A stretch of DNA of 64,000 bases from NCBI GenBank assembly GCA_030603665.1, contig JAUVXJ010000002.1:186001-250000 (forward strand), read 5' to 3'. Numbering within the stretch: the stretch's first letter is position 1; each line of letters begins with the position of its first letter. The notes beneath the pieces are model-generated. The model was given only the letters and a program-made list of their open reading frames with translations. It had not been told where the DNA came from and searched no databases. Both the position numbers and the translations under genes were made by a program. Source of the DNA: Chloroflexota bacterium. Lineage in GTDB: Bacteria > Chloroflexota > Anaerolineae > UBA7937 > B3-Chlor. Of the stretch, positions 1 through 8,694 are shown one piece after another.

Positions 1-920
1 CCATTCCGTCGCGCCTGGCACGGTTAAGCCGCGGGACAGCTCAGTGCGTCGGGATCGTGGACGAGTTCCTTCCTCAAGCGGTCCTCGCCACTGGAGGCTA
101 CGTTTGCGCTCCACCCGTCCTGGCAGCCTGGATACGAAAGGTGCCCAGCGTGATATACCTGCCCGACGTGGTGCCGGGGCTCGCCGTACGGACGCTAGGG
201 CGTTGTGCAACAGTCGTGGCGGTGTCCTTCCCGAGATCAACAGGCTTCTTCGCGCCGGGGAAGGCGGTTGTGACCGGTTATCCGGTCAGGAAAGAGCTGT
301 TCCAGATAGATAAGACCGCCTCCCGGGCCAAACTGGGCCTGAAACCATCGGAGAAGACACTACTCGTACTGGGAGGTAGTCAAGGCGCCCACAGCATCAA
401 TCTTGCTGTTGGTGCGATACTGGAAGACCTGCTCGACGTCTGCCAGATTGTGCACATCAGCGGACAGGCGGACGCGTCCTGGCTCCGCTCGCGGAGGGAC
501 GAGCTACCCAGTGCCCAGGCTGAGCGGTATGCAGTACATCCCTATCTATACGAGGAGATCATCGACGCGTTGGCTGCGGCCGACCTCGCCCTGGCACGTG
601 CTGGCGCAGCCACCACTGGCGAGTTCCCAGCAGCGGGTCTACCTAGTATCCTGGTACCCTACCCCCACGCGGGTCGACACCAGGAGCTGAACGCAGACCA
701 TATGGTAGACAACAATGCAGCGCTGAAGCTGGCAGACGCCGATCTCGGGAAGGGCGTCCTACGGGACACCATACTCGGGCTACTGACCGACGACGTGCGA
801 CTGGAAGGTCTTGCCGAAGGCGCCCGCCGCCTGGCGCAGCCCAGCGCAGCCCAGCGGATCGCCGACTTGCTGAGGGAGATCGCGCGTCCGAACCAGCCCA
901 CACAAAGAGGGAGTTCATGA
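1..920 (+). CDS. murG: MurG, UDP-GlcNAc:lipid-linked MurNAc-pentapeptide transferase (5' end cut by window)
   Basis: Last cytoplasmic step of peptidoglycan precursor synthesis: GlcNAc transfer onto lipid I to give lipid II at the inner membrane face. The frame is open from base 3 with no stop, so the gene begins upstream; the GTG at 57 is internal because the residues before it still fit the family. Visible motifs are the end of the N-terminal Rossmann domain (ATGGYVCAPP), the domain-linking GGSQGA loop, and the UDP-GlcNAc site ARAGAATTGEFPAAGLPS followed by PYPHAGRHQELNA. The usual HEQN motif after the GGYV strand reads YLPD here. The stop overlaps the next start (ATGA). Confident family call; gene is 5' partial. 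Confidence 0.93.
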   Translation, partial: IPSRLARLSRGTAQCVGIVDEFLPQAVLATGGYVCAPPVLAAWIRKVPSVIYLPDVVPGLAVRTLGRCATVVAVSFPRSTGFFAPGKAVVTGYPVRKELFQIDKTASRAKLGLKPSEKTLLVLGGSQGAHSINLAVGAILEDLLDVCQIVHISGQADASWLRSRRDELPSAQAERYAVHPYLYEEIIDALAAADLALARAGAATTGEFPAAGLPSILVPYPHAGRHQELNADHMVDNNAALKLADADLGKGVLRDTILGLLTDDVRLEGLAEGARRLAQPSAAQRIADLLREIARPNQPTQRGSS

Positions 921-1570
921 GATTGCCCTTCGAGCCCGCCGTGCTACAGTACCTGATAGTGATCATCACCGCCCTCGCGGCATCCACCGCTGTCGGCCTG
1001 AAACGTGGCTGGAGAGGTCAACTGATGGCCTTTGTTCCCATCCTGGCCATCTGGGGACTGCTGGGTGTGAGAAAGGAAGCCCTAGTTGCATCCGTCAATA
1101 CTGCCTACAGGGGGCTGCTCTTCTTCACTGCATGTGGCACACAGACCGATGCAGGCTCCTGCCTGGAGTCATCCGGCGTTGCGGCAGCCATGCTCGTTGA
1201 CCCTGGCAACGCGGACCAGACTCACCTGCTCCTCCTGGTGGTGTTCGTCACAACCATCGTACTAGTCTTCGTCCTTGTCATGCGTCTGGGCAGGCCGCCC
1301 GCCTCCCTGCTTCAGCGACTGATGGGTGCGGTGCTCGGTGTCGCCAACGGGTTCACGCTGAGCTACCTCCTATTACCAATGCTTCCCTACCGGCAGCAGA
1401 TCGATCTTCCCATCGCTTCGGCTGCGGCTGAGGAAGGGCTTCCCAACATTGCTCAGGGCCTTCCTGTCTCGTTCAATGTGCCGCAAGTGAGCGTTGCTGC
1501 TGTCGTCCTTGTGTTTTTCGTTGTTTTCGTCATCCTGGCGGTCCGTCTGGTGAGACCCACAGAGGTCTAG
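917..1570 (+). CDS. CvpA-like multi-pass membrane protein
   Basis: A 217-residue integral membrane protein of unknown job. It starts at ATG 917, overlapping the murG stop by four bases, with an AGAGGGAG ribosome site just upstream. It has an N-terminal helix, a GLKRGWRGQL turn, a hydrophobic segment, a loop with two cysteines (around ACGTQTDAGSC), then further helices including GVANGFTLSYLLLPML. The G..RG..rq turn and a glycine-rich later helix resemble the CvpA/colicin V production family, but this is pattern similarity only. Its place between murG and murC, next to a second protein of the same build, suggests an envelope or division role. Confidence 0.7.
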   Translation: MRLPFEPAVLQYLIVIITALAASTAVGLKRGWRGQLMAFVPILAIWGLLGVRKEALVASVNTAYRGLLFFTACGTQTDAGSCLESSGVAAAMLVDPGNADQTHLLLLVVFVTTIVLVFVLVMRLGRPPASLLQRLMGAVLGVANGFTLSYLLLPMLPYRQQIDLPIASAAAEEGLPNIAQGLPVSFNVPQVSVAAVVLVFFVVFVILAVRLVRPTEV

Positions 1571-1622
1571 CCAGTACGAGAACCAATAGCTGAGAGAAAG
1601 GTCTTTCTGAGAGGGACTGAAC

Positions 1623-2174
1623 GTGGGGCCACTGGAAGCCCTGTGGGCGGTGTTGATCGGCGTTTTCGTCGTCGTGGGCCTGGTGAGAGGCTACCCCAAG
1701 GAGCTGGGTGTCACGACCACGATTCTGGCTGCCCTGCTGCTGCTGACCAAGGGAGGGGAGTCCGTATTGCGTGTCTTGGACTCGTACCTGGCCGGATACG
1801 CCCCTTACAGCGTGGTGTTCGAGGGCCAGTACAGCAGTTTGATTCAGTCCCTGTTCTACATACTAGTCTTTGTGACCATCGTGGTCATATCCTATCACGG
1901 CGACACATTGGCCTTCACGGGAACCGCGCCACGAGGGCCAGTGGGGTTATCATTCAACCTGCTGAGCGGGTTGCTGAACGGCTACCTGATCGCGGGAACA
2001 TTGTGGCACTATCTGCACGCCTTCGACTACCCGATCCAGGTGCTGGGGCTCTTCAGACCACCATTGACCGGTTTCGCCCAGACCTACCTTGTCCCGTTGA
2101 TGCCAGTCACGCTGCTGGAGCCATTCCTGCTCTTCCTGGTGCCGTTCATGATCGTGATGAGAGTCGTGAGATGA
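1623..2174 (+). CDS. CvpA-like multi-pass membrane protein (second copy)
   Basis: A 183-residue integral membrane protein starting at GTG 1623, with GAGAGGGA six bases upstream. The N-terminus (IGVFVVVGLVRGYPKELGV) and the late helix (FNLLSGLLNGYLIAGTLW) follow the same plan as the preceding gene: a helix, an RGY/RGW turn, two middle helices, a glycine-rich helix and a final C-terminal helix. The two proteins are probably diverged paralogues or a heteromeric pair. Its stop overlaps the murC start (ATGA), so it is translated as part of the murG-murC operon. Function unknown; CvpA family membership is tentative. Confidence 0.68.
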   Translation: MGPLEALWAVLIGVFVVVGLVRGYPKELGVTTTILAALLLLTKGGESVLRVLDSYLAGYAPYSVVFEGQYSSLIQSLFYILVFVTIVVISYHGDTLAFTGTAPRGPVGLSFNLLSGLLNGYLIAGTLWHYLHAFDYPIQVLGLFRPPLTGFAQTYLVPLMPVTLLEPFLLFLVPFMIVMRVVR

Positions 2175-3613
2175 TGGGTCGGATCACCGTACTAGGCGAG
2201 GAGCACGTCCTCTGGGCCCTCGAGCCCGGGGCACATATACACTTCGTGGGCATCGGGGGTATTGGCTTGAGCGCCATCGCTCGCATACTCCTGCAACGAG
2301 GCTACGTGGTCTCTGGTTCCGACATGCGTCTTTCCGGAATCACCCGTGACCTAGTCAGACTGGGCGCAACGATACATGAGGGGCACAAGGGGAAGAACGT
2401 CGGCGGCGCAAGCGCCATCATCATCTCCTCAGCCATCAGGGACAACAACCCCGAGGTTGTGGCAGCGATAGAGGGATCTACCCCCATCCTCAAGCGAGGA
2501 CAGGCGCTGGCTTGGCTGATGAAGGACCGATACGGCATCGCTGTGGCGGGCACCCACGGCAAGACGACTGTGAGTGCCATGATCGGTCTCACTCTCCAGC
2601 GGGCGAACCTGGATCCCACCATTGTCGTGGGAGGCATCGTGCCCGAACTGGGCTCCAATGCGAGGGATGGCAAGGGACATTACTTCGTCGTAGAGGCTGA
2701 CGAGTATGATCGGACCTTCCTTCAACTCAAGCCTCAGGCGGTGGTCATCACCAACATCGAGATGGATCACCCAGACTGCTACCTAGACCTGGAGGACATG
2801 GCACACACCTTCAGCGACTTCCTGGCGAGAGTTCCAACAGATGGTTTCGTCATGGCCTGTGGAGACGATGTCCAGGTGAGAAAAGCCATCAGCGGTCTTA
2901 ACACCAGCGCGGTGGCCACATACGGCTTTGGCACAGACGTCCATTGGAGAGCGATGGACCTTCAGCAAAACGCGCTTGGTGGCACCGACTTCAGGGTGGT
3001 GGCAGGTGGTGAACAGAAAGGTTGGTTCCAACTCAGCGTCCCTGGCAGTCACAACGTATCTAATGCTCTGGCCGCGATCGCAATCGCCGATCATCTGGGT
3101 GTAGGACCGGCGTTCGCTCGTGACACCTTGAGACACTTCCAAGGTGTGGGACGTCGCTTCGAGGTCAAGGGCGAATACCATCAGATCACAGTTGTGGATG
3201 ACTACGCGCATCATCCTAGCGAAATCAAAGCGACGCTGGCCGGCGCCCGCAAGCGATACAACCGGCGGCGGATATGGGTTGTCTTTCAGCCACATACCTA
3301 CAGCCGCACCAAGACACTGCTGAGTGAGTTCGCCACCGCCTTCAAGGACGCCGATCGTGTGATTGTGACATCGATCTATGCCGCACGCGAAAAGGACACT
3401 CTGGGAATCTGCTCCAGCGACTTGGTGAGCATGATGAATCACCCGGGGGCTCAGCACATCGCCAACCTGTCGGAGGCGACTGCGCTGCTCGCTAAGGAAC
3501 TGGTGCCTGGCGATGTGCTCATCACGATGGGCGCCGGTGACGTCTGGCGTGTCGGCGAAGAGCTACTGGCTACCCTAGGGCATGAGGACAACCACAGTGG
3601 CCGGCAGACGTGA
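2171..3613 (+). CDS. murC: MurC, UDP-N-acetylmuramate--L-alanine ligase
   Basis: ATP-dependent addition of L-Ala to UDP-MurNAc in the cytoplasm. From ATG 2171 (or ATG 2174) it is 480 residues, normal for the family. The Rossmann start HFVGIGGIGLSAIA lies near residues 23-36 and the ATP P-loop GTHGKTT at about 127-133. VVEADEYDRTF and VITNIEMDHPD form the middle-domain metal and substrate region, and DDYAHHPSEIKATL marks the C-terminal domain. The frame is open back to about 1643, but the upstream part is out of frame with the CvpA-like gene and unlike MurC, so the ATGA overlap at 2171 is the sensible start. The end overlaps murB by about 30 bases. Confidence 0.97.
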   Translation: MMGRITVLGEEHVLWALEPGAHIHFVGIGGIGLSAIARILLQRGYVVSGSDMRLSGITRDLVRLGATIHEGHKGKNVGGASAIIISSAIRDNNPEVVAAIEGSTPILKRGQALAWLMKDRYGIAVAGTHGKTTVSAMIGLTLQRANLDPTIVVGGIVPELGSNARDGKGHYFVVEADEYDRTFLQLKPQAVVITNIEMDHPDCYLDLEDMAHTFSDFLARVPTDGFVMACGDDVQVRKAISGLNTSAVATYGFGTDVHWRAMDLQQNALGGTDFRVVAGGEQKGWFQLSVPGSHNVSNALAAIAIADHLGVGPAFARDTLRHFQGVGRRFEVKGEYHQITVVDDYAHHPSEIKATLAGARKRYNRRRIWVVFQPHTYSRTKTLLSEFATAFKDADRVIVTSIYAAREKDTLGICSSDLVSMMNHPGAQHIANLSEATALLAKELVPGDVLITMGAGDVWRVGEELLATLGHEDNHSGRQT

Positions 3614-4538
3614 TCTCCCCAACATCGCAGAGGAGAGAGGACTGGCCGCCCACCTGTCGTCAGATGAGCCACTGAGCAAGCACACGTCCTATCAGATCGG
3701 AGGCCCAGCCGACTTCTTTGCGGTAGTGGAGAGCAGCGAGCAGCTGTGCGCTTGGGTGGCGTTGGCCCGAGAACTCCGGCAGCCGTTTCTGGTGATGGGC
3801 AGAGGAACGAATATGCTGGTCGCAGATGGAGGCTACAGAGGCTTGATTATCAAGAACCGGTGTCTCGACCGCACCGTGGATACAGCGTCTCACACCGTGC
3901 ACGCTGAGGCAGGAGTCCCTCTAGCGCGGCTTGCACGGCAGATGGCCGAGACTGAATCACGTGGTCTGGAATGGGCCATCGGCATTCCGGGCACGGTGGG
4001 AGGCGCCGTAGTCAGCAACGCTGGCGCCCATGGGGGGAATATGGCGGGTGTCTTGCGTCAAGTGAGCATCTTGGACCAGCAGGGCCATGTCCGCAACCTG
4101 GCTCTTGGGGAGTTGAACCTCGGCTACCGTACCAGTCGCTTCCGGGGAACGGCGCCCCCCAGGGAGATCATTCTGTCGGCCGACCTGCAACTAGTCCCGG
4201 AATCGCTCACCGTCTTAAGGGAGCGCATGGACCGGTACGCTGCGGTCCGGCGAGCGACACAACCTCGCGAAGCGAGCGCTGGCTCTGTTTTCAAGAATCC
4301 ACCGGATCTGAAGGCGGGCCAGCTGATCGACAAGGCAGGGCTTCGAGGCACGAGCATGGGCGATGCACAGATCTCACACAAGCACGCCAACTACATAGTC
4401 AACACCGGACACGCCAGGGCCGAGGATGTGCTGCAATTGATCAATCTGGTGAAGGAGAGAATCCTACGCCTCTTCGGCGTCGAACTGGAGCTGGAAATCG
4501 AACTGGTTGGGGAGTGGCAACGGGACCATCCCCACTGA
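3582..4538 (+). CDS. murB: MurB, UDP-N-acetylenolpyruvoylglucosamine reductase
   Basis: NADPH- and FAD-dependent reduction of UDP-GlcNAc-enolpyruvate to UDP-MurNAc. FAD-binding signatures are [23 protein letters not shown] and [19 protein letters not shown]. The catalytic part is YRTSRFRG, then AGSVFKNP with its active-site serine, and [12 protein letters not shown] near the C-terminus. The compact AGSVF...LIDKAGLRG arrangement fits the type II MurB group found in Gram-positives. The start overlaps the end of murC, so coupling is likely; GTG 3598 is an alternative. 318 residues, normal length. Confidence 0.96.
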   Translation: MRTTTVAGRRDLPNIAEERGLAAHLSSDEPLSKHTSYQIGGPADFFAVVESSEQLCAWVALARELRQPFLVMGRGTNMLVADGGYRGLIIKNRCLDRTVDTASHTVHAEAGVPLARLARQMAETESRGLEWAIGIPGTVGGAVVSNAGAHGGNMAGVLRQVSILDQQGHVRNLALGELNLGYRTSRFRGTAPPREIILSADLQLVPESLTVLRERMDRYAAVRRATQPREASAGSVFKNPPDLKAGQLIDKAGLRGTSMGDAQISHKHANYIVNTGHARAEDVLQLINLVKERILRLFGVELELEIELVGEWQRDHPH

Positions 4539-4553
4539 GAGGAATCTAGCGAT

Positions 4554-5390
4554 ATGTCCTCCTTGCCCTGGGCGAAGAAGCCCAAAAAGAAGCTACGGCG
4601 TTCCGAAATGCGACTGGGACGAAGCTATGAGCTCACGGCGGCCCAGGAGCGACTGCCAGTGCGATCTGCAAGTCGGCTCCGCACCTCACGGAGCCCTCGA
4701 GTGGCCAGCTTGCTCTTGGCCATCTGCCTGCTTGCTACTCTCGCCTACCTCTTCCTCTCCGATGCTTACTACGTGTATGAGGCCACCGTCCGCGGTAACG
4801 GGTTGGTGTCGGCTGAAGAGGTCTTCCAACAGACTGCTATGCAGGGGTATAGCGTATTCTTCGTCAACCCCGCGCACGCCGAAGAACGGATCAGAGCCCT
4901 TCCCGATGTACGGGAGGCGGAAGCGCGTATCAGCCTCCCGAACCGAATGGTCATTGATTTGCGAGAGCGTGAGGCACTTGTGGTCTGGCAGACCGGCGAG
5001 GACCGGTACGGTGTTGACGAGGATGGCCTGATTGTGTCACTACGAAGTGATGTTGGGCCCGACATCACCATCGTGGACCTCGATTCAAAACCACTGCAAC
5101 TGGGAGGCCAGGTGGATCGCGAGGCAGTGAACGCCGTAGAGACGTACCGCTCCCTCCTCTCCGGGGTGAGCGAATTCGAGTACTCACGGGAATATGGCCT
5201 CAGCTGCCGGAACGAGTACGGCTGGCGAGTGTATCTTGGGGATGGCGAAGGCGCAGAACTGAAAGTAGCTATCTTGGATGCGCTCGTGCAGCGACTGGCA
5301 AGCCAAGCTCTGATCGCAGAGTACATAGATGTCCGCTTCCCGGAAAGCCCGCTCTACCGGCTAGCCGAAGAACCAGGTGCGGAACCATGA
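4554..5390 (+). CDS. ftsQ: FtsQ/DivIB-type cell division protein with POTRA domain
   Basis: Bitopic division protein of 278 residues. A basic cytoplasmic N-terminus of about 50 residues (KKPKKKLRR) is followed by one transmembrane helix (VASLLLAICLLATLAYLFL) and an extracytoplasmic POTRA-like domain (YVYEATVRGNGLVSAEEVFQQ). The FtsQ core follows, with RIRALPDVREAEARISLPN and a GVDEDGLIV loop. In known systems FtsQ/DivIB links early cytoskeletal proteins to the septal synthase. It lies between murB and ftsA as in many dcw clusters; a GAGGAA ribosome site precedes ATG 4554. Sequence is divergent, so the call rests on topology, motifs and position. Confidence 0.9.
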   Translation: MSSLPWAKKPKKKLRRSEMRLGRSYELTAAQERLPVRSASRLRTSRSPRVASLLLAICLLATLAYLFLSDAYYVYEATVRGNGLVSAEEVFQQTAMQGYSVFFVNPAHAEERIRALPDVREAEARISLPNRMVIDLREREALVVWQTGEDRYGVDEDGLIVSLRSDVGPDITIVDLDSKPLQLGGQVDREAVNAVETYRSLLSGVSEFEYSREYGLSCRNEYGWRVYLGDGEGAELKVAILDALVQRLASQALIAEYIDVRFPESPLYRLAEEPGAEP

Positions 5391-5424
5391 GGGCAGTGGC
5401 GCGACGAGGCCGGAGGAGGACAAC

Positions 5425-6651
5425 GTGGAAGAGACCATAGTAGCCATTGATGTAGGCACAACCAAGGTGTGCACCCTGGTCGCCGAACCCAGTGATGAGG
5501 CGGAACTTCGCATAGTGGGCATAGGCACCTCTACCTCTCGGGGATTGCGCAAGGGGGTCGTACTCGACGTTGAGCAAGCCACCGCGGCCATAACTGAATC
5601 GGTGGAAAAAGCAGAGCAGATCTCTGGGTATGCCATTGACAGTGCCTTCGTTGGCATATCAGGTTCCCACATCTCGGGGATCAACAGCAGGGGCATAGCC
5701 GCCATATCCCGCGGCGAGCGCCTGATCGTCCAGGACGACATCAATCGCGCGATGGATGCGGCCCGTGCGATCGCCATCCCTCCCACCCGTGAGATGCTGC
5801 ATGACATCCCGCGCGGCTACATCGTGGATGAGCAAGACGGGGTACGCAACCCCACGGGACTTCGCGGCTTCCGTCTGGAGGTTGAAGCCCACATAGTCAC
5901 TGGAGCCTCGGCTTCCATCCACAACCTGGCGGAGTGCGTGCAGAACACAGGTGTGCGCGTCGAGCATCTCATAGTGCAAGCGATTGCGGCTGGCGAGGCT
6001 GTGCTGGCCGGTCCCGAGAAGGACCTCGGCGTCGCCGTCGTTGACATCGGTGGTGGCACCACAGACATGGCGGTCTTCATCGACGGGAGTGTCTGGCATA
6101 CAGTTGTCCTGCCGGTGGGCGGCAATCACCTCACTCACGACCTCGCCGTCGGGCTACGCACGCCCTTCACCGTAGCCGAGAGTCTGAAAACCAAGTACGG
6201 CCACGCCACACCGGATTCGTTCGAACCGGATGCAGTCATCGACGCCACCTCGTTCGGCGATGATTCACATCGCTCCATGTCCCGAGCTCAACTCTCCGAG
6301 ATTATCAAAGTCCGAATGGAGGAGATCCTCGAACTCATACTTCGGGAGATCAAACGCTCGGGCTACGATGGCCTTCTTCCGGCTGGGATTGTGCTCTGCG
6401 GCGGCACAGCAGAGCTCGCCGGAATCAAGCAGCTTGCCCGTGACACGCTGGAGCTACCTGTACGGATAGGCACGCCCCGGGGCCTGGAAGGTCTTGTGGA
6501 GTCGGTGAGAGATCCAGCACACGCATGCAGCGTAGGCCTGCTCCTGTGGGCCCTCAGATACGCACCAGATGTAAGCCGTAATGGGCCGCGAGGTGGACAG
6601 GGGGTACTACGCCGTCTGAAACATCTGCTAAGCGTCTTCAGCCCTGGATAA
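5425..6651 (+). CDS. ftsA: FtsA, actin-like membrane tether for FtsZ
   Basis: Actin-fold ATPase that anchors FtsZ to the membrane. The phosphate-1 loop AIDVGTTKVCTLVAE is at the N-terminus, phosphate-2 VVDIGGGTTDMAVF in the middle and the adenosine loop GIVLCGGTAELAGI near the end. The last residues (VLRRLKHLLSVFS) form the basic amphipathic helix that binds membrane. I chose GTG 5425 because GGAGGA lies just upstream and the protein then starts directly at the conserved VEETIVAIDVG. The open frame back to GTG 5377 overlaps ftsQ and adds non-conserved residues. 408 residues. Confidence 0.96.
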   Translation: MEETIVAIDVGTTKVCTLVAEPSDEAELRIVGIGTSTSRGLRKGVVLDVEQATAAITESVEKAEQISGYAIDSAFVGISGSHISGINSRGIAAISRGERLIVQDDINRAMDAARAIAIPPTREMLHDIPRGYIVDEQDGVRNPTGLRGFRLEVEAHIVTGASASIHNLAECVQNTGVRVEHLIVQAIAAGEAVLAGPEKDLGVAVVDIGGGTTDMAVFIDGSVWHTVVLPVGGNHLTHDLAVGLRTPFTVAESLKTKYGHATPDSFEPDAVIDATSFGDDSHRSMSRAQLSEIIKVRMEEILELILREIKRSGYDGLLPAGIVLCGGTAELAGIKQLARDTLELPVRIGTPRGLEGLVESVRDPAHACSVGLLLWALRYAPDVSRNGPRGGQGVLRRLKHLLSVFSPG

Positions 6652-6721
6652 GACAGGAAGGACCACACAGCGAGGTGTGCGACTCTAAGGCTCACAAGCA
6701 AGGAAAGGGAGGTAAAGAAGA

Positions 6722-7780
6722 ATGAACTACGTGCCGGAGCTGGGCAACCTAGCCAAGATCAAGGTAGTGGGTGTTGGAGGAGGCGGGGGCAACGCCATCA
6801 ATCGGATGATCTCAGAGAACCTCCAGGGTGTGGAGTTCATCGCTGTGAACACCGACGCACAGGCGCTGTACTTCTCCGAAGCACCCTATCAACTCCGCAT
6901 CGGCGACAAGCTGACCAAAGGTCTGGGTGCCGGCGGCGACCCTCAGATTGGCGCCGATGCGGCAAAGGAAAGCGAAGAAGAACTCAAGAAGGCCGTCGTG
7001 GACGCCGACATGGTCTTCATCACCGCCGGTATTGGAGGAGGCACTGGGACCGGGGCCTCTCCCCTGGTCGCTCAGCTGGCAAAGGAGAACGGCGCCCTCA
7101 CCATCGGCGTGGTGACCAAGCCGTTCACCTTCGAGGGTAGTCGCCGCAAGCAGGTGGCTGAGGAAGGCATTGCCGCGCTGAAGGAACGCGTCGATACCCT
7201 CATCGTCATCCCCAATGACCGCTTGCTGGAGCTTGTCGACAAGAAGGATTCCATCCAAAAGGCCTTCTCCTTGGCCGATGACGTGCTGCGGCAGGGCATC
7301 CAGGGCATCTCCGAGTTGATCACTGTACCGGGCCTGATCAACCTGGACTTTGCCGACGTGCGCGCGATCATGTCCAAGGGAGGCTCAGCCCTCATGTCCG
7401 TCGGGCGCGCAGGCGGTGATACCAGGGGCGTTGATGCCGCTTATGCTGCAGTCAGTAGCCCGCTACTAGACGTCACCATAGATGGCGCCACCGGAGTCCT
7501 TTTTAACGTGACGGGCGGGACGGACCTGACTCTGCACGAAGTGGATGAGGCTGCGCGGGTCATAAGAGACATGGCCCATCCGGACGTCAACCTGATCTTC
7601 GGAGCGGTAATGGACCCCGAGATGGAGGATGGCGAGATTCGGATCACCGTCATCGCCACCGGCTTCGATGGCACCACGAAGCGCCTGTCTGTGGCCGACA
7701 ATTCGAAGATAAGAGAGTTCCCGATTCCAGCGTTCGATAACGACAATCTTGATATCCCAGCGTTCCTGCGCCGTCGATAG
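6722..7780 (+). CDS. ftsZ: FtsZ, tubulin-like division GTPase
   Basis: Polymerising GTPase that forms the Z ring. The nucleotide site shows [15 protein letters not shown] and the tubulin signature [10 protein letters not shown]; the T7 synergy loop is [15 protein letters not shown]. At 352 residues it is short because the C-terminal linker is brief: the core ends soon after TVIATGFDG and is followed by [14 protein letters not shown], where DIPAFLRRR is the conserved tail that binds FtsA and other partners. A GGGAGGT ribosome site precedes ATG 6722, 70 bases after ftsA. An intrinsic terminator follows. Confidence 0.98.
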   Translation: MNYVPELGNLAKIKVVGVGGGGGNAINRMISENLQGVEFIAVNTDAQALYFSEAPYQLRIGDKLTKGLGAGGDPQIGADAAKESEEELKKAVVDADMVFITAGIGGGTGTGASPLVAQLAKENGALTIGVVTKPFTFEGSRRKQVAEEGIAALKERVDTLIVIPNDRLLELVDKKDSIQKAFSLADDVLRQGIQGISELITVPGLINLDFADVRAIMSKGGSALMSVGRAGGDTRGVDAAYAAVSSPLLDVTIDGATGVLFNVTGGTDLTLHEVDEAARVIRDMAHPDVNLIFGAVMDPEMEDGEIRITVIATGFDGTTKRLSVADNSKIREFPIPAFDNDNLDIPAFLRRR

Positions 7781-7853
7781 TTCACGCGCGCTGTTGGATG
7801 CCTAGACGAGGTCTTGAGATTCATCAGTCCTGTCTTGGTCCTCCTCCCTTGCG

Positions 7854-7873
7854 GGGCTGAAAGGCCCTTTTCT
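7854..7873 (+). terminator. Intrinsic terminator after ftsZ
   Basis: A GGGCT/GGCCC stem (one G-T wobble) closed by a GAAA tetraloop is followed directly by TTTTCT. It lies 74 bases after the ftsZ stop and separates the division operon from nrdR. The rest of 7781-8056 shows no gene; the spaced GC-rich stretch at 7910-7950 may form further weak structure. Confidence 0.65.
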
Positions 7874-8056
7874 GAGCAAGCAGAGTGGCCACTCTCTTGC
7901 CAGAAGGATCCTTTCCCGGGGGGAAGGCACTGCGCCGCCTTCCCCCTCGCCCCCATTCTCTTCGCTGCCTGCGTGCTGCCCCTCAAACTTTAAGGTTGGC
8001 CGGCCCTTCCCACCTTGCCATGCCTATCCCTTTGTGCTAACTTTAGTGCGCGCGAG

Positions 8057-8103
8057 CCACAACATGTTGTAGGAGCGCACGCCGGGCGTACGATATCTAG
8101 TAG
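8057..8103 (+). promoter_or_regulatory. Two NrdR-box-like sites over the nrdR promoter
   Basis: Sites at 8057-8072 (core ACAACATGTTGT, a perfect palindrome) and 8088-8103 (core ACGATATCTAGT) agree with the known NrdR box consensus ACACwAyATmTwGTGT at about 12 and 11 of 16 positions. Their centres are 31 bases apart, the three-helical-turn spacing usual for NrdR box pairs. A plausible promoter is hidden inside: -35 TTGTAG at 8067-8072 and -10 TACGAT at 8089-8094 with a 16-base spacer, so one box covers each element. This would allow NrdR to repress its own operon when dATP is high. Confidence 0.7.
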
Positions 8104-8155
8104 ATAGCCACGTTTTCCACGGACTTGTCTCAGTCTTTTCAAACGAGGAGCAACT

Positions 8156-8647
8156 ATGAAGTGCCCCTACTGCGAAAAGAGCGCCACCAGGGTCATCGAT
8201 ACGAGAGAGGTCGGTGAGGGCATCCGTCGCCGAAGAGAGTGCAAGACCTGTCAGCAACGCTTCACGACATATGAACGAGTAGCCAAGACCAGCCTCCTGG
8301 TAGTGAAGAGAGACGGGAGACGGGAGGCATTTGACAGCGACAAGCTCCTCACCGGCATCGTTCAGGCCTGCGCCAAGCGCCCCATCCCCGTGGAGACCCT
8401 CGAGGAGATGGTCAAAGACATAGAGCGAGAGTTGTACGAACTGGGCCAGGCCGAAGTCCAAAGCGAGCACATCGGCAAGATGGTCATGGGCCAATTGAGG
8501 GAACTGGACGACGTCGCCTACGTACGCTTCGCTTCCGTATACCGCCGGTTCCAGGACGTGGACACGCTAGCCGAGGAGATCGAGGAGTTCAAGGAGTGGA
8601 AGCGCCGGGAGGCGGAGGCCAAAGCCCAGCTTCGTCTTGAGTTGTGA
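8156..8647 (+). CDS. nrdR: NrdR, ribonucleotide reductase repressor
   Basis: 163-residue transcription factor that senses ATP/dATP and represses ribonucleotide reductase genes. The zinc ribbon is formed by C3, C6, C29 and C32 (CPYC...CKTC), with the conserved RRRRECKTCQQRFTTYER. An ATP-cone domain follows from about residue 47, with VVKRDGRREAFDSDKLLTGI. GAGGAG precedes ATG 8156. It lies directly upstream of nrdJ, and its promoter carries two NrdR-box-like sites, so autoregulation of the pair is likely. Confidence 0.97.
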   Translation: MKCPYCEKSATRVIDTREVGEGIRRRRECKTCQQRFTTYERVAKTSLLVVKRDGRREAFDSDKLLTGIVQACAKRPIPVETLEEMVKDIERELYELGQAEVQSEHIGKMVMGQLRELDDVAYVRFASVYRRFQDVDTLAEEIEEFKEWKRREAEAKAQLRLEL

Positions 8648-8694
8648 ACTCCGCCGCCAGACTTACCTAGTCTTCCATACATGGGAGTACCGGC

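Noticed and set aside
1643..2170. Upstream open extension of murC
   Set aside because: It lies out of frame over the second CvpA-like gene and does not resemble MurC, which begins normally at 2171.
2783..3457. Long minus-strand frame opposite murC, and similar frames opposite other genes
   Set aside because: These are antisense shadows in GC-rich coding DNA with no family features.
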